Shown here: piece by piece, positions 1 to 10,861 of the stretch
Layout: each line of letters starts with the position of its first letter
Numbering within the stretch: the stretch's first letter is position 1
Notes under the pieces: model-generated
What the model saw: only the letters and a program-made list of their open reading frames with translations
Told to the model about the DNA's origin: nothing
Database searches by the model: none
Program-made: the position numbers and the translations under genes
From: Girardinichthys multiradiatus
Taxonomy: Eukaryota; Chordata; Actinopteri; Cyprinodontiformes; Goodeidae
Reading direction: 5' to 3'
NCBI RefSeq assembly: GCF_021462225.1
Contig: NC_061818.1
Span: 20,285,978-20,349,977 of the forward strand
Length of the DNA: 64,000 nt

Positions 1-904
1 GCATACTGTTGTAACAGTAAGTTCTGTCCAGATTGATTCCCAAATGAGTCAAAGTTAAACAATTTTTTGTTTTTTTCTCTCAAAAACAAGCAACAACAAA
101 TCACACTTTCCAGTTTTCTTCTCACTTGGCTTTACAGCTCTCTGAATTTTTTTCCTCCGCTCCCTTCTGCCCAAAACGTCTTGTCTCTTTATTGTCCCTT
201 CCTTCTTCCCTGGCCTCATCCTCGCAGGGCCTCCCTCCACATGCTCAGCTGAGAAGGAAGTTGGTAATCGGAGCCAAATGTGGCAGCATTGAGAGTCCTA
301 ATACTCTCCCTCTTCCTTGCTAACGTCTGTTCAACTTATCCAAGGCCATGCTAAAGACATTCACAAAGCTCATGGGCTTGCCGATCGCTCAAAATAATTT
401 GTGAAACTCAAAAAGGTCGTGCTAGAAAAACATCTAGCAAAAATGGAAATAAAATTACCTGTGGATGTAGAGCAGACAGAAAGAGCTAAGGAACAGCCAA
501 CACAAAGCTTTAGAAAGTACAAGTTGAACCCTATTTGTAAGTAAAATCTTTTATGACCTCCAGATTTGGAATGCTACACCTCCCTGCCGCCCACAAGTGG
601 ATCCTGCTTAACCAGAGAAAGCAACACATGAGCACAGCTCTCTCCAGAGAGCAGAGGAGCACAAACACACATCAGCGAGAACGTGAACTGTTCTAATCAC
701 AAAAAAAACAGTGCAACAACTGGACAGGTGAGTACAATTTTACCCTGTATGAAAAAAATAAAATAAATAAAGACAAATATGGTTCCATTAAAGCCTTTGC
801 GCGTCCATCAACACAAAACTTTAAAATGGAAAACAACGACAACAGCAGCCGCCCCTGAAGTCTTTAATTAGTTCACTTAGGGATGAAATATTTTTAGCAA
901 AGAC
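1..904. other. septin 9 intron, no gene seen
   Basis: AT-rich intron downstream of the shared septin 9 exon. I see no septin GTPase exon here. A good acceptor-like sequence on the minus strand near 250 is followed by a 60-odd-codon open frame of basic composition, but it does not resemble septin 9 and I do not call it. Confidence 0.5.
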
Positions 905-1560
905 AGGAACTTTTTCAGTACAACACCATGGAAAAAGTATTCACACCCCTCGATCTTTTCCTCATTTTGTCACGTTACCAACAATTTACTTGCATTTTTC
1001 TGGGACTTAATGACAAACCAGAATTGTGAAGTGAAAGAAAAATAATTTTAAACTTTTAAAAAGTGTGGCAAACATCTGCATTCAGCTCCCTTTAATCTTA
1101 CACCTCTTAATAAAATCCAGTGCATCACTTTGCCTTTAGAATTCACTGAATTACTAAATAGTCCCACTGTGTGTAATTTTATGTGACATTAATACCATTT
1201 ACATATCCAAAGTTTTCCTGAGATTGTGCAGCCCAATGCTAATCTACCAAGACTTGACCGCCCAACTATAAAACCAAGATGGTTAATGAGAACACTCATC
1301 AGAAAAGCAGCCAAGAGACCCTCTGGAGGAGCTGCAGAAATCTATAGCTCTGGTGGGAACGTTTGAATGAAAACTCCACATAGATGGCCTTTCTAAAAGG
1401 AGTGGACAGAAGAAAGCCATTGTTGTAAGAAATGTCTGGTAAAAAATCCAATATGCAGAGGTCCTGTTTTCTGGTTTCACATTAAAATGGTTCAAATAAT
1501 GATAAGTCAGCAAAACAAGCTAGTTATCTTTCCAGGTGTTCCAAGTGTGAAAAGCAGCAC
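905..1560 (+). mobile_element. decayed Tc1-like transposon
   Basis: Starts with the Tc1-type end found repeatedly in this window (AAAAGTATTCACACCCC, then a TTTTGTCACGTTACCA stretch). It continues into decayed transposase sequence, with the recognisable 'AGCCAAGAGACCCTCTGGAG' block near 1310. No open transposase frame survives. Limits are approximate. Confidence 0.7.
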
Positions 1561-2105
1561 AATAATTGAGAAGAGCAAGATGGCTTATTAGATTAAGGAA
1601 AAATACAAAGAAAATCTGCATTTTTCCAAATAAACCATCACAAAAAGAAAACTGGCATGATGTCTTACTTAAGGGAGGCATTTCTGCTTTTTAGAGGAAA
1701 TAAAATGTTTTATATGTTGAGGTTTTATATAAAAAAAAACAATCAGTGAAGCAAGTAGACAGTAAAGAAAATTACCAAAACACACCTTAACAAATAAAAC
1801 ACGTTTTAGCGAAAAAGTATAAATAAGTAATAAAACGTTCAACTACTCCAAAGCTTGAGTGGACAGTAAGCTGAAAAGTGGGTTTGAATCAATTGTGACT
1901 ATAAAACTGAAAATGTGTTTTATACATTTAATTGTCTGCTCTTAGGGCTGCAGCTCTTTCTTTGCAGCTCTGGTTTTCTCATCATCAACCCCACTGACCT
2001 ATATTTACAGACAGCAGCAGATAAGCATGCATTTAGTGTTGAACGTCGACAAAGAAAACTGCATCGGATGTGTTTGAGCAAATAGACTGAACTGAGTTTA
2101 CTCAC
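1561..2105. other. septin 9 intron, nothing recognised
   Basis: AT-rich intron adjoining the donor of the shared septin 9 exon. The donor reads GTGAGT on the minus strand at 2105-2100. No coding or repeat feature recognised. Confidence 0.5.
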
Positions 2106-2864
2106 TGTCTGTTGGTCGGGTTGTGGGCTGTTCTACGACAGGTGACTGCACCTTCTCCACCCTTGGCTCTGTCAGGGTTGGCAAGGGGGCAATGGGTGCA
2201 GGAGGTGGGTGGTTGTTGTTCTCTATAGTGCTGCCTGACACTGAGCTGTCCAGTTGTCTGAAGATGGGAATCTCTGGTCTCCTGGAGACGCCATCGACTA
2301 GGCTCAGGTTGGGAGAAGGGGGCTCTGCTCTTCTCTGGGCAGGTTCAGGGATCCTAGAGACTGGCGTAGATGACAGATGGGCGTCCATCCTCCTGGGTGG
2401 GGCAGGGGGCTCTTGAGGCCGAGTCATGCTGAGCTCTGCTCTTCGGTTGGTGATGCTGGAGATGGAGTTTGAGGTGCTGTCAAGTGCATTGCTCCGACTA
2501 CTCAAACTCACCTCTGGCCTCTTGAGGCCAAAGCGGGTGATGCCGGCACTGGGCGAGCTGTCGACCTGTTTGGAGGAGACCTCAATGGAAATCTCTGCCC
2601 GGCGGGAAGCAGCTGTGTCAGGGTTTCGCCCTCCTGATAACTCAACGCGCCTCATGCCGCTCTTTGGAGATCGTAGATTGGAGGACTCGGATGCCGTGTA
2701 CCTGGAGGAGGAGGAGTAGTCCGAGTTTCGTGAGCTCAGGTCGTAGCTCCGTTGGCTGGTTGAGGAGGACGTGGATGAACGGAGGGGGTTGGTATTGCGG
2801 CGAGACAGAGATGAAGGGTGCGTGGTTGTATCTGTGTCCTCCACCTCAAACGACCGTTTCAGCG
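2106..2864 (-). CDS. septin9: septin 9 shared N-terminal exon (partial CDS)
   Basis: A 759-nt internal exon, phase 1 at both ends. The acceptor is TTTTACAG before 2864 and the donor is GTGAGT after 2106. It encodes about 253 residues starting ALKRSFEVED and rich in Ser, Arg and Pro. The order of blocks matches the human SEPT9 N-terminal extension as I know it: ALKRSFEVE, RRVELSG, SRR.E.SI..SSKQV, then RFGLKR.EV. At least seven (K/R)R-x-(E/D) motifs recur every 20-30 residues: RRVE, RRAE, KRPE, RRAE, RRMD, RRAE and RRPE. In mammalian SEPT9 such motifs are reported to bind acidic tubulin tails. The last third is Pro-rich (PPPAPIAPLP), a possible SH3 ligand. The exon is joined to each of the four first exons. 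An ATG just upstream of the acceptor is intronic and should not be taken as the start. The GTPase domain lies in later exons off the left edge. Confidence 0.93.
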
Positions 2865-3467
2865 CTGTAAAACACAAATACTACTGGTTAGACATAAAGA
2901 AAAGAGAACTGGCAATTCCTATATTATTTTTCATGTTAATCTTCCAGACTTTTCCATAGTTAAACTTCTAGAGTTCACAGTTGTGAAGAAAATATGGGAT
3001 GGATGGATGAAAGAAAGACATCACATTTAAAGAACACGACAGGGAATAAAGTCTGGAAATAAATGTTTTCCACACTCTTTCTGCAGTTTTTTTCTTTATC
3101 TAGACTGGGCAGCCTATATTGCCAAATTCTAGCATTATTAATCCTTAGACATTTTAATAAGCAAAAAATAAAACCAGCAAATATGGTTACAAAAAATGAA
3201 AATTTTTATTTTGTTTTGGATTGCACTGAGTATAAACTTCTGACATTTTAGATATAACTTAAAGCAGAAACAAATTTCCAGGAAGAAATACAAAGCGAGG
3301 AAATATCAACAAAAATGAATGTTAAAATGTAAGAAACTTTAAGAAATTCGCTTGGCTAATAGAAATAAAAATACGCAGACAATAGGTTACATACAAGTCG
3401 TTAACGGAGAGCAGTGAACGTATTTTCCTACTGCGCTCATCTGGCAATAAATCATTTCAACTCTTAC
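2865..3467. other. short septin 9 intron
   Basis: Intron of about 600 bp between the most proximal first exon and the shared exon. AT-rich, with no recognisable feature. Confidence 0.6.
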
Positions 3468-3501
3468 CTGACTTGACACGCTTCAGGTAGCGCGTCAGCA
3501 T
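3468..3501 (-). CDS. septin9: septin 9 alternative first exon 4 (MLTRYLKRVKS)
   Basis: The ATG at 3501-3499 opens 11 codons (MLTRYLKRVKS) plus one base, then a strong donor GTAAGAG. The phase joins exactly to the shared exon, giving ...RVKS-ALKRSFEVED. The peptide is very basic (2 Arg, 2 Lys in 11). An acceptor-like TTTAG behind a 13-T tract lies just upstream on the minus strand (exon edge near 3513). A donor CACAG|GTGAGTGAG sits at 3675/3674. A short non-coding exon may therefore start near 3690 and splice to this one across about 160 bp. I recognise no human SEPT9 isoform with this start, so the case rests on ATG, phase, splice sites and promoter. Confidence 0.72.
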
Positions 3502-3720
3502 GTCGCTAAAAGCCTAAATACCCACTCGATAAAAAAAAAAAAAGATGTCTTTACTGCCGACAAAGAGCTGCACCTCACAAGATTAAGTCCAACAACCCAG
3601 AAAGACAACCATCATAACACCGAGTCAACCATATTTTTTTCTTCCCGTCGGCACGTTCTGGGCAGCTCACTCACCTGTGGACACTTGGACTGACCACTTC
3701 TCGCGAGATTTTAATGAATC
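3502..3720 (-). promoter_or_regulatory. proximal septin 9 promoter and 5' UTR (P4)
   Basis: Region upstream of the MLTRYLKRVKS exon. It holds the palindromic CGCG element at 3699-3708, a candidate non-coding exon ending in a consensus donor at 3675/3674, and a short intron with a poly-T tract. CpG dinucleotides are denser here than in the flanking introns. No TATA box seen. Confidence 0.6.
3699..3708. promoter_or_regulatory. TCTCGCGAGA (CGCG) promoter element
   Basis: Perfect 10-bp palindrome TCTCGCGAGA. This motif is a known vertebrate core-promoter element of constitutive, often bidirectional CpG promoters, bound by BANP (earlier attributed to ZBTB33/Kaiso). Its position, some 25 bp upstream of a consensus donor on the minus strand, supports a real transcription start here. 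Confidence 0.75.
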
Positions 3721-5570
3721 ACATCAACATAAATAAACCAGAAATTTCGTTTTCGTCCTTTTTGTGCGTAAAACTATCTACATCATACTGAGCATATACA
3801 GGATTTATATAGTTTTGTAACTTATCTTGTTATAGCTGTTATACATCATGGTATGAATTGCTTTACTGATATAATTGTACTAAAAAACAAGTCTTTTTTA
3901 ATTTTTTTTAATTTGTTTGGACGAGGATTACTTTTTTAAAATTATATTTTAGTTGGATGTTTAGCTCATCCCTACCATTTATTGATAGTGCTATGTGTTA
4001 CAGAGATAAATCAACTTTGTGAGGACAAGGTGAATGCGGAGGGTTTCAAAAAATCTTTCTTGACGTTTCTACAATTTATTTATTTGCTTGCTTTGTTATA
4101 TATTTGTTTATTGGTACTTATTCATCCATTTTGAATTGCCAGTTTCATTACACAGTTATGTGGAAACACATTGACTGGTGAGTGCAACCTCATCTCCAGG
4201 GAAAATTCTTCTTTGATTTTTTTAGAAGATTTTATCCACCTCCTATACATTTTAAATAAAATTATTTCTACTTCATTTACTATAGGTTGAAGACTTTAAA
4301 CAGTGTAAAAAATAACTAGCTTTTAAAGCCCAATGACAATTAAAGATGGAATATTTTTCAGTTTCTGACTATAAAACGCAATGTGGTTTTGGGGTCATGT
4401 TACGAGTGTCTATGAGTTATCAACAACTCCACCAAACACTGACTGTTCTTTCCAAAATTCTCACATGGTTTCATTTTCAATAAATGTGTAAATAATCCAG
4501 TGATCTCACAGAAAAAAAATCAAAGATTAAAGCTTTATCTAAAAAGTGAAAACAGATTTTTTTGTCAAACCCTTTCTTCTTTACTTTGCCCTTTTTCAAT
4601 ATCAGCACACAAGATGCTTTTTTTGCGTTTCTTTGAATAAAACTGTATAAAGCAGTTTAAGTATTAAAGTGTAGTGACAGCATTTGCAACAATTTCATTA
4701 TAGAGAAAGAAAACCAGCATAACACACTGCAGCAGCCATTTTTACGGCCATGATGATACAAAGACCAAAATCTTCTCTTACTCATTAACATATTTCCATT
4801 GCGACCCAAATTTAGTTAAGATTTTTTTATAAAAACATAAATGCAAGCTTTAATCTTAGGTAAATCCTCTCAGAGAGGGTCTTGTCTTTAACTTGATGTT
4901 GTTTCAGCTTTATGTCAGATGTGAGGGTGACTCCTGGCTCACCTTAGCTATAGGCTCAGGGACCACAGCAGCTACACAATCTGAAGCAACAACATGGCTC
5001 CTGTCCCAGAGCTCTGCGCAGAGATCTGACACACTCTAAAGCTTACGAGCCAAGCACCAGAATGGGAGAAAACCATCTTTTTCCACACCAGTGTATTGCA
5101 TTTCATTACATCCTTCCTATGGTTCTGTTTTACCTTACAGAGTTTTGCATTTAGAAAGCAGAACCGACTTCTGGTTCAATACATCTTTGCAACCTCTCTC
5201 CTACTTCTTTGCCAATCAAGGTAATCCAAAGCTTATTTATTATCTCATAAACACATATAAATCTGTCAGATCTATCTTATATCCTTCTAACCTTCATGTA
5301 ACAAACTTAAAGGCAATGGCTGTATTACTGTAGATATTTATTGGGAACAGTGCCATCATTCAAAGTCTCTCTCTCTTTAAATATACAACAAAAGAGCACA
5401 AACAGCATGAAGAAGGTAAGTCACAAAGTAATCTAAAACTAATTGAATGCACTGGTAGAGGAAGAAAGTACTTATTAGATAGAAGGGTGAATTAAGCTTT
5501 ATTAAAAAAGTAAATGTAATGTGGCAAAATTTAAATCTCTTTCATATGGAAGCCAGTTTTTAAACAAATT
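3721..5570. other. septin 9 intron, no feature recognised
   Basis: AT-rich sequence between the P4 promoter and the LINE fragment. If the CGCG promoter is bidirectional, a plus-strand transcript could start here, but I see no exon to support one. Confidence 0.5.
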
Positions 5571-5571
5571 T

Positions 5572-6124
5572 ACTCGTACTCGTACTCGTCGTCTTCCGCT
5601 TATCTGGGACCAGGTTGCGGGGGCAGCAGACTCAGCAGAGACGCCCAGACGTCCCTCTCCCCAGACAGCTCCTCCAGCTCCTCCGGGGGGAGCCCAAGGC
5701 GTTCCCAGGCCAGCCGAGAGACATAGTCCCTCCAGCGTGTCCTGGGCCGTCCCCTGGGCCTCCTCCCGGTGGGACGTGCCTGGAACACCTCCCGAGGAAG
5801 GCGTCCAGGAGGCATTCGGTATAGATGCCCGAGCCACCTCAACTGGCTCCTCTCGATGTGGAGGAGCAGTGGCTCTACTCCGAGCTCCTCCCGGATGGCC
5901 GAGCTCCTCACCCTGTCTCTAAGGGAGTGCCCGGCCACCCTACGGAGGAAGCTCATTTCAGCCGCTTGTATCCGGGATCTCGTTCTTTCGGTCAAGACCC
6001 AAAGTTCATGGCCATAGTTGAGGGTAGGAACGTAGACCGACCGGTAAATTGAGAGCTTTGCTTTTCGGCTCAGCTCTCTCTTCACCACAACAGACCGGCA
6101 CAGTGCTGCCATTACATTAAACAA
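5572..6124 (-). mobile_element. 5'-truncated LINE, reverse-transcriptase C-terminus
   Basis: A 174-codon frame is open on the minus strand (6124 to a TAA at 5600-5602). It encodes the conserved C-terminal part of a fish non-LTR retrotransposon ORF2: ...LSIYRSVYVPTLNYGHELWV, then QAAEMSFLRRVAGHSLRDR, a QLRWLGHLYRMPPGRLPREV block and GRPRTRWRDYV. The 3' end carries short TACTCG repeats at 5572-5590, typical of LINE tails. The 5' truncation near 6124 is typical of target-primed insertion. The frame is uninterrupted, so the insertion is fairly young. I do not assign a clade firmly. Confidence 0.85.
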
Positions 6125-6129
6125 ATTTA

Positions 6130-6620
6130 GCCACTTTTAAATGGTTTCCAAGCTTGGCACACAGTCCCTTACAAAAGCATTTATGCGCCCTGAACATGTT
6201 CACATCTTGTCATGTTACAACCACAAACGTCCGCATTTTATTCAGATTTTTATGTAATAGACCAAAACAAAGTAGTGCATAAAAAGGTTATAAAATATCT
6301 TAACATTTGAACACAATACAGTAGTAACATTAGTCTTCAATCCATCTTCTGAAAATGGAAACTGTAAATCTACCAAGGCATTACAAATGGATTGAATGTT
6401 TTGTCTGATATATTAAAAGCTTGGGATATTGTTTTATAACTTAAAATTACTTTAAACCTCTCCATAATTGTACCCCTGAACTGTCTGCTGTGTTTCCTGG
6501 TCTTCATGATGCTGTTTATTCACAAATTTGCTCTAGTAAACCTCTGAGGCCTTCACAGAATAGCCGGAAAGGTTGAATTTCATTTTGGGGAATCAGATTG
6601 AAGGGGACTGAATACAAATC
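6130..6620 (-). mobile_element. decayed Tc1-like transposon
   Basis: Reverse-oriented Tc1 remnant. It has the TTGTCATGTTACAACCACAAA terminal block near 6208 and, near 6490-6560, the complement of the 5' region (GGTCTTCATGATGCTGTTTA, AAACCTCTGAGGCCTTCACAG). Non-coding; limits approximate. Confidence 0.7.
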
Positions 6621-7148
6621 CGTACCACACTTTTCTGGTTTTCACTGATAAAAAAAAGGTTTGTCTAATTTCCAATAAAATAGAATAGAGTTTGTTTTTG
6701 AGATGTGACAATAACAATTTGTTTATAGGGTATTGATTGTTTTGGAAAGCACTGCAGTTCCACATTAATTGGTATACTATTAGAATACTGAAACAATAAG
6801 TCACAATAGGTGAAAAAAAACCTGAACCAAAAATATATAATGTATAATAGAAGTCTGTCAACAGTCTTCTCTCCGCAGAACAAATGTTTGATCATATCGG
6901 ACGTTACTTGATGGACATTATTTGTCATGTTCTCTCAGATGTGTGAGCTGCGAAGCTGAGCCATAACAGTCATGGTATCACATGTGCTACACGAGACTTA
7001 AAACTATGTTTGACTGTTAGGTTGACATATAATGACCTGTTGGCAATAAAACTGCGTTCTGTGACTGCTGACAGAAGATCTACGCAGTGACGTCTTCACA
7101 GACACAGTGGTGACAGAGGTCTTGTCAGAATTGTTTCTGTCTCTTTGG

Positions 7149-7149
<1 letters not shown>

Positions 7150-7183
<34 letters not shown>

Positions 7184-7195
7184 TGTGTGTGTGTG
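7150..7195 (+). repeat. (TG)n microsatellite
   Basis: About 23 TG units with one TT interruption. Open frames across it are repeat artefacts. Confidence 0.95.
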
Positions 7196-8811
7196 AACTC
7201 CAGCTGGAGAGAAGAGCAAACACAGTATGTTTTCTTTTTCCTGCCGGGGCCAAACCCTTTGCCTCTGCTAACGTCACTGCATCATGGCACATGCTTGTAT
7301 GATGAATTAGTGTTAGGGACAATTAATATTTATCATTGCATATCCTAGGTATTGTCTGTAAGCCTTTAATTTCATGCATTTTTCCTTCAGTGCATGCACA
7401 GTTTGGATGGTGCTGTTTTTCTTTAGGTCTACATAGCTGCATAGAATTTTCTGGGAGTTCAGGTTACTAAATGCTGTTGCTGCTAGGACGCAACATCTCT
7501 GACAACTTGGTCATTAAAGGAAGCACAGATATTACTAATAATGCAAAATAAATTCCCATTAACTCAGCCCTCTCTGAACTGCTCATTTGACCTGGAACTA
7601 AAGTAAGTTTTTCAACCCAATTAATTTTGAACTCCAAACAATACACCATGAACAGAATGTTGACCAAATAAGGAAGACAAAGAACAAAGCGTAATGTCTT
7701 TGGAGTAACACTTGCAGCGGCCACAGTTCAGACTGTGTGTTCAATTGAAATGGAGTCAAACTGCCAAACAGAATCACATGATGTTGCCTCTGCAAGTGTA
7801 GCATGCACTGGCAGAGCAGCACATTCTCTTTGCCTCTCTTAGCATGACAGTAGATGAGGCCTAGCTTGTCTTCTGTGGTTTTCCTGAACAAGAACTGTGT
7901 AAAACCATTAATCTCATTAAGTTTCAAAGATCTACATTTTCAAAATCTTTTCTTTGGTAATGTAGTAGTTCTTTGTGCGGTTTGCACATACATTTGGGTC
8001 AAATTCCCTTCACATGCATGAGGAACTCCCACCAACTGCTGATTTCATTTTGTAATGTCAGGCGTCAAGGTTAATACTCTGTTAGGTTACTGTTAAGGCA
8101 AACCTAATATTTCATACTGCAGCTGCCTTACATTAAAATCATTTAGCTGATAATATGCAGGGCAGCCTTTGTTGTGATATTATCTGAAATCAATCATCGA
8201 CTATGTGTCACTTTAATCCTTAGCGGATTTTGTGCTGTCAAGTTCAAGATGTTTTGGAAATACTGCCAAAAAAAACAAGTTTGATTATGATAAATATTTG
8301 GAGCAAATCGTTTGCACAAATATGTGCATGTAGGCTTTTAAATAAATGGCTCAAGCTCCTAACCAAAACTTCAAAGCAAAAAACAAAAGGATTTAACTTT
8401 CCATGCATGAGAGAAAAGCTCAGAAATGGCTGTATTTTTTCACAAACTGGTCACACTATTTTTAAGCATTGTTTCATGTCAGCTTGAACTGGTTCCCTTT
8501 TCAATTAGAGCCTGCTGTCTTGTCCTCTTTTACCATTTGTTTTGCAGGACAAACCAACAAACAAAACAAAAGCAAATTGAACAAAAACAAAATGCCATCT
8601 AATTAATAATAATAACTAGTGCTTAATAATTAGTGGTTCTTAATTCTTTGACTGAAAAGCAGAAACGTCAACATTTAACCCCCAAAGTAAGTGAAACATT
8701 ATGCACCTTCATTAAAATAGCACATGATTTAAAAGTTTGTGATATTGTTTATTTTTCAGATTTTTATAAATGTTTCCCTGTAATACTATGCACCCTGGAA
8801 AAAATAAATAA

Positions 8812-8854
8812 CATCCATCCATCCATCCATCCATCCATCCATCCATCCATCCAT
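8812..8854 (+). repeat. (CATC)n microsatellite
   Basis: About ten perfect CATC/ATCC units. The frames reading HPSIHPSI or GWMDGWMD are repeat artefacts. Confidence 0.95.
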
Positions 8855-10861
8855 ACATAGGACAGGAGAAAACCCACATATACAATGAGGCAACATGCAA
8901 ACACCTCAAAGAAAGAGATTTGAATCCAGGACCATCATGCTGCAAGGCAACAGTATTGAAAACTATGTCAGCACACAGGTCATTCATTATTCAATAAGAG
9001 AACAAAAACATATCTGCAAAAATGATCTTCCCACAAAAGCCGGTGTATAGTTGTTGCATATTCAGTTTGCAACATCATACAGAGATGTTATTAAATAAGA
9101 CTTACAAGCCAGGGTTTTTTTTAAATTAATACTTCATATAAAATCATTTATATATACATGTACTACCTTAGACAACAATCAATAACAAAATAATCAGAAG
9201 AACATTCAATGTGTAGTGAATAATACTTCATTTTTAAAAACATCATGGACAAAGGGTAAGTTAGATAAACACTGCCCTAACTTAGCTTTTTTCTTTTCTC
9301 ATTTTTTGGCAAGTGACTAAAATAACTAAATGAAAATGTAAATTGAAAACCCCATAATGAACATAATAAATAAAAAGGGGGTAAAAGCATGAAACATAAA
9401 TATTTGCAGATATTTAGTATCACTTATCTTGTGCTGGACGTTTTTTTTTTTTTTTTTACAATTTTACAACTACAATTACAATTTTTATTTTAATACAAAT
9501 GCCAATGGATACTATTTCGTTCAATACGTTAAACATCAGAGTTTAAACACTCACAAAGGCCAAATCTCGGCTACCCTTGACAAGCACATTTTTCATTCCT
9601 CTTAGAATAAACATCAACTCTCCACTCAGTGTATGACAGAAAATCTTTTATTACTAAATAGTTGTTTTTACCATAGCAGAAACGATGTTGGCGACTTTCC
9701 TCAGACCGGCTTCTGCACATTCTTACTCAACTCCACCAGTAAAAGCTTTGCTGTGTTTGCTGTGAAGAGTGACCCCTGGTAAGTCCCAGCAGCACCATCA
9801 TAGCTGCGTCATTAACAGGAAGATTGTCATTGCTGGTAGGCCTACAGAAGTCTGATTGTGCCGATAAGGACGGAGACTCCTGAGAAAAATCTTCTGTGTG
9901 GAGGCACTTTTTAGCTCACGCATACTGGGCCAGAGTCTGAATACTGCTGCCTTCATCAGAAGCATGTCAGTCATATATAGGCCTGTTGCTATTTAATGAC
10001 ACTGTTTCAGTTCATTACCAAAAAACGTTTGTGAAAAAATAAACAACCCTGCAGTTAAGTGGCAGCTAGCTTAAAGTAACAATTTTCTTTTTTAAAAGGC
10101 ATTTGACTTCCTGAGGTCCCACCATAATTCCTCTAAAAGATATGTCTCTGTAGGTTTGGTACTACAAATGTTTTTAGGAAGGAGTTTTCTGAATGTACTC
10201 ATATTTATATGAATTATTTTATTATTACTGCTTTGTAGTTATGTTAGTTTAACTCTTAAATGACCAAAGAGTCCCTCTGTGATCAGATCCACTCATCCAC
10301 AGAAATCCACGCCTGAGGAATTTCCTCTCACTGGACCTGCACGAAGAGGGAAAGACTTTCACCAAGACAGTTTCCTGCTAGTGTTGCCAGATATAAGAGT
10401 TAAAGCGCACTATTTCTATACAATCATTTATGCATTTATATAAAAAATTCAGAAGACTTTAAGACAACTAAAACATTAATGTGCAAGTTTTTCTGTGTGC
10501 ATTTTCTTGGTCAACAGGAAGTTTTGTCGGTTGGTTGATAATTTGTGCAGTTTTTGAAACTGAGGCCACATCTAAGGTAATTATCCTACTGGGCAAGAAA
10601 GCCCTGTTTTCTGATCCTCTCAGTTTTTACACAGCAGAGAGGATGACACTCTGCTTGCTTAACAATGGTGACATATTGAATAGGCTAGCTGTTTTGTGTT
10701 TATTCTGTAGTTGTGTTGGTTTACAAAGAAGTGTCCCTATCTGCAGTGTTTGTAACACGTTGACATGCAAAGAGGGCATGAATTAGCATGAACTGCTTTC
10801 ATTCATTATGTAATAAAATACATAAAAGGGCATTAAGGTTAATTTCTTAAACCTCATGATT

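Larger units (their letters stand above)
6621..10861. other. septin 9 intron with microsatellites
   Basis: No gene recognised. Apart from the TG and CATC arrays listed separately and a poly-T run near 9440, this is unremarkable AT-rich intron. The segment near 9690-9930 is somewhat more GC-rich but shows no frame I recognise. Confidence 0.5.

Noticed and set aside
55..252. Minus-strand basic open frame after an acceptor-like site near 250, as a further septin 9 exon
   Set aside because: The phase could fit, but the sequence does not resemble septin 9 and ends in a stop before any donor; probably chance.
2123..2870. Plus-strand open frames of 68-97 codons opposite the septin 9 exon
   Set aside because: They are antisense shadows of a biased coding exon; the minus frame has homology and splice sites.
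7004..7348. Frames with HTHTHT or VCVCVC repeats
   Set aside because: Translated dinucleotide microsatellite; the same applies at 50259-50684.
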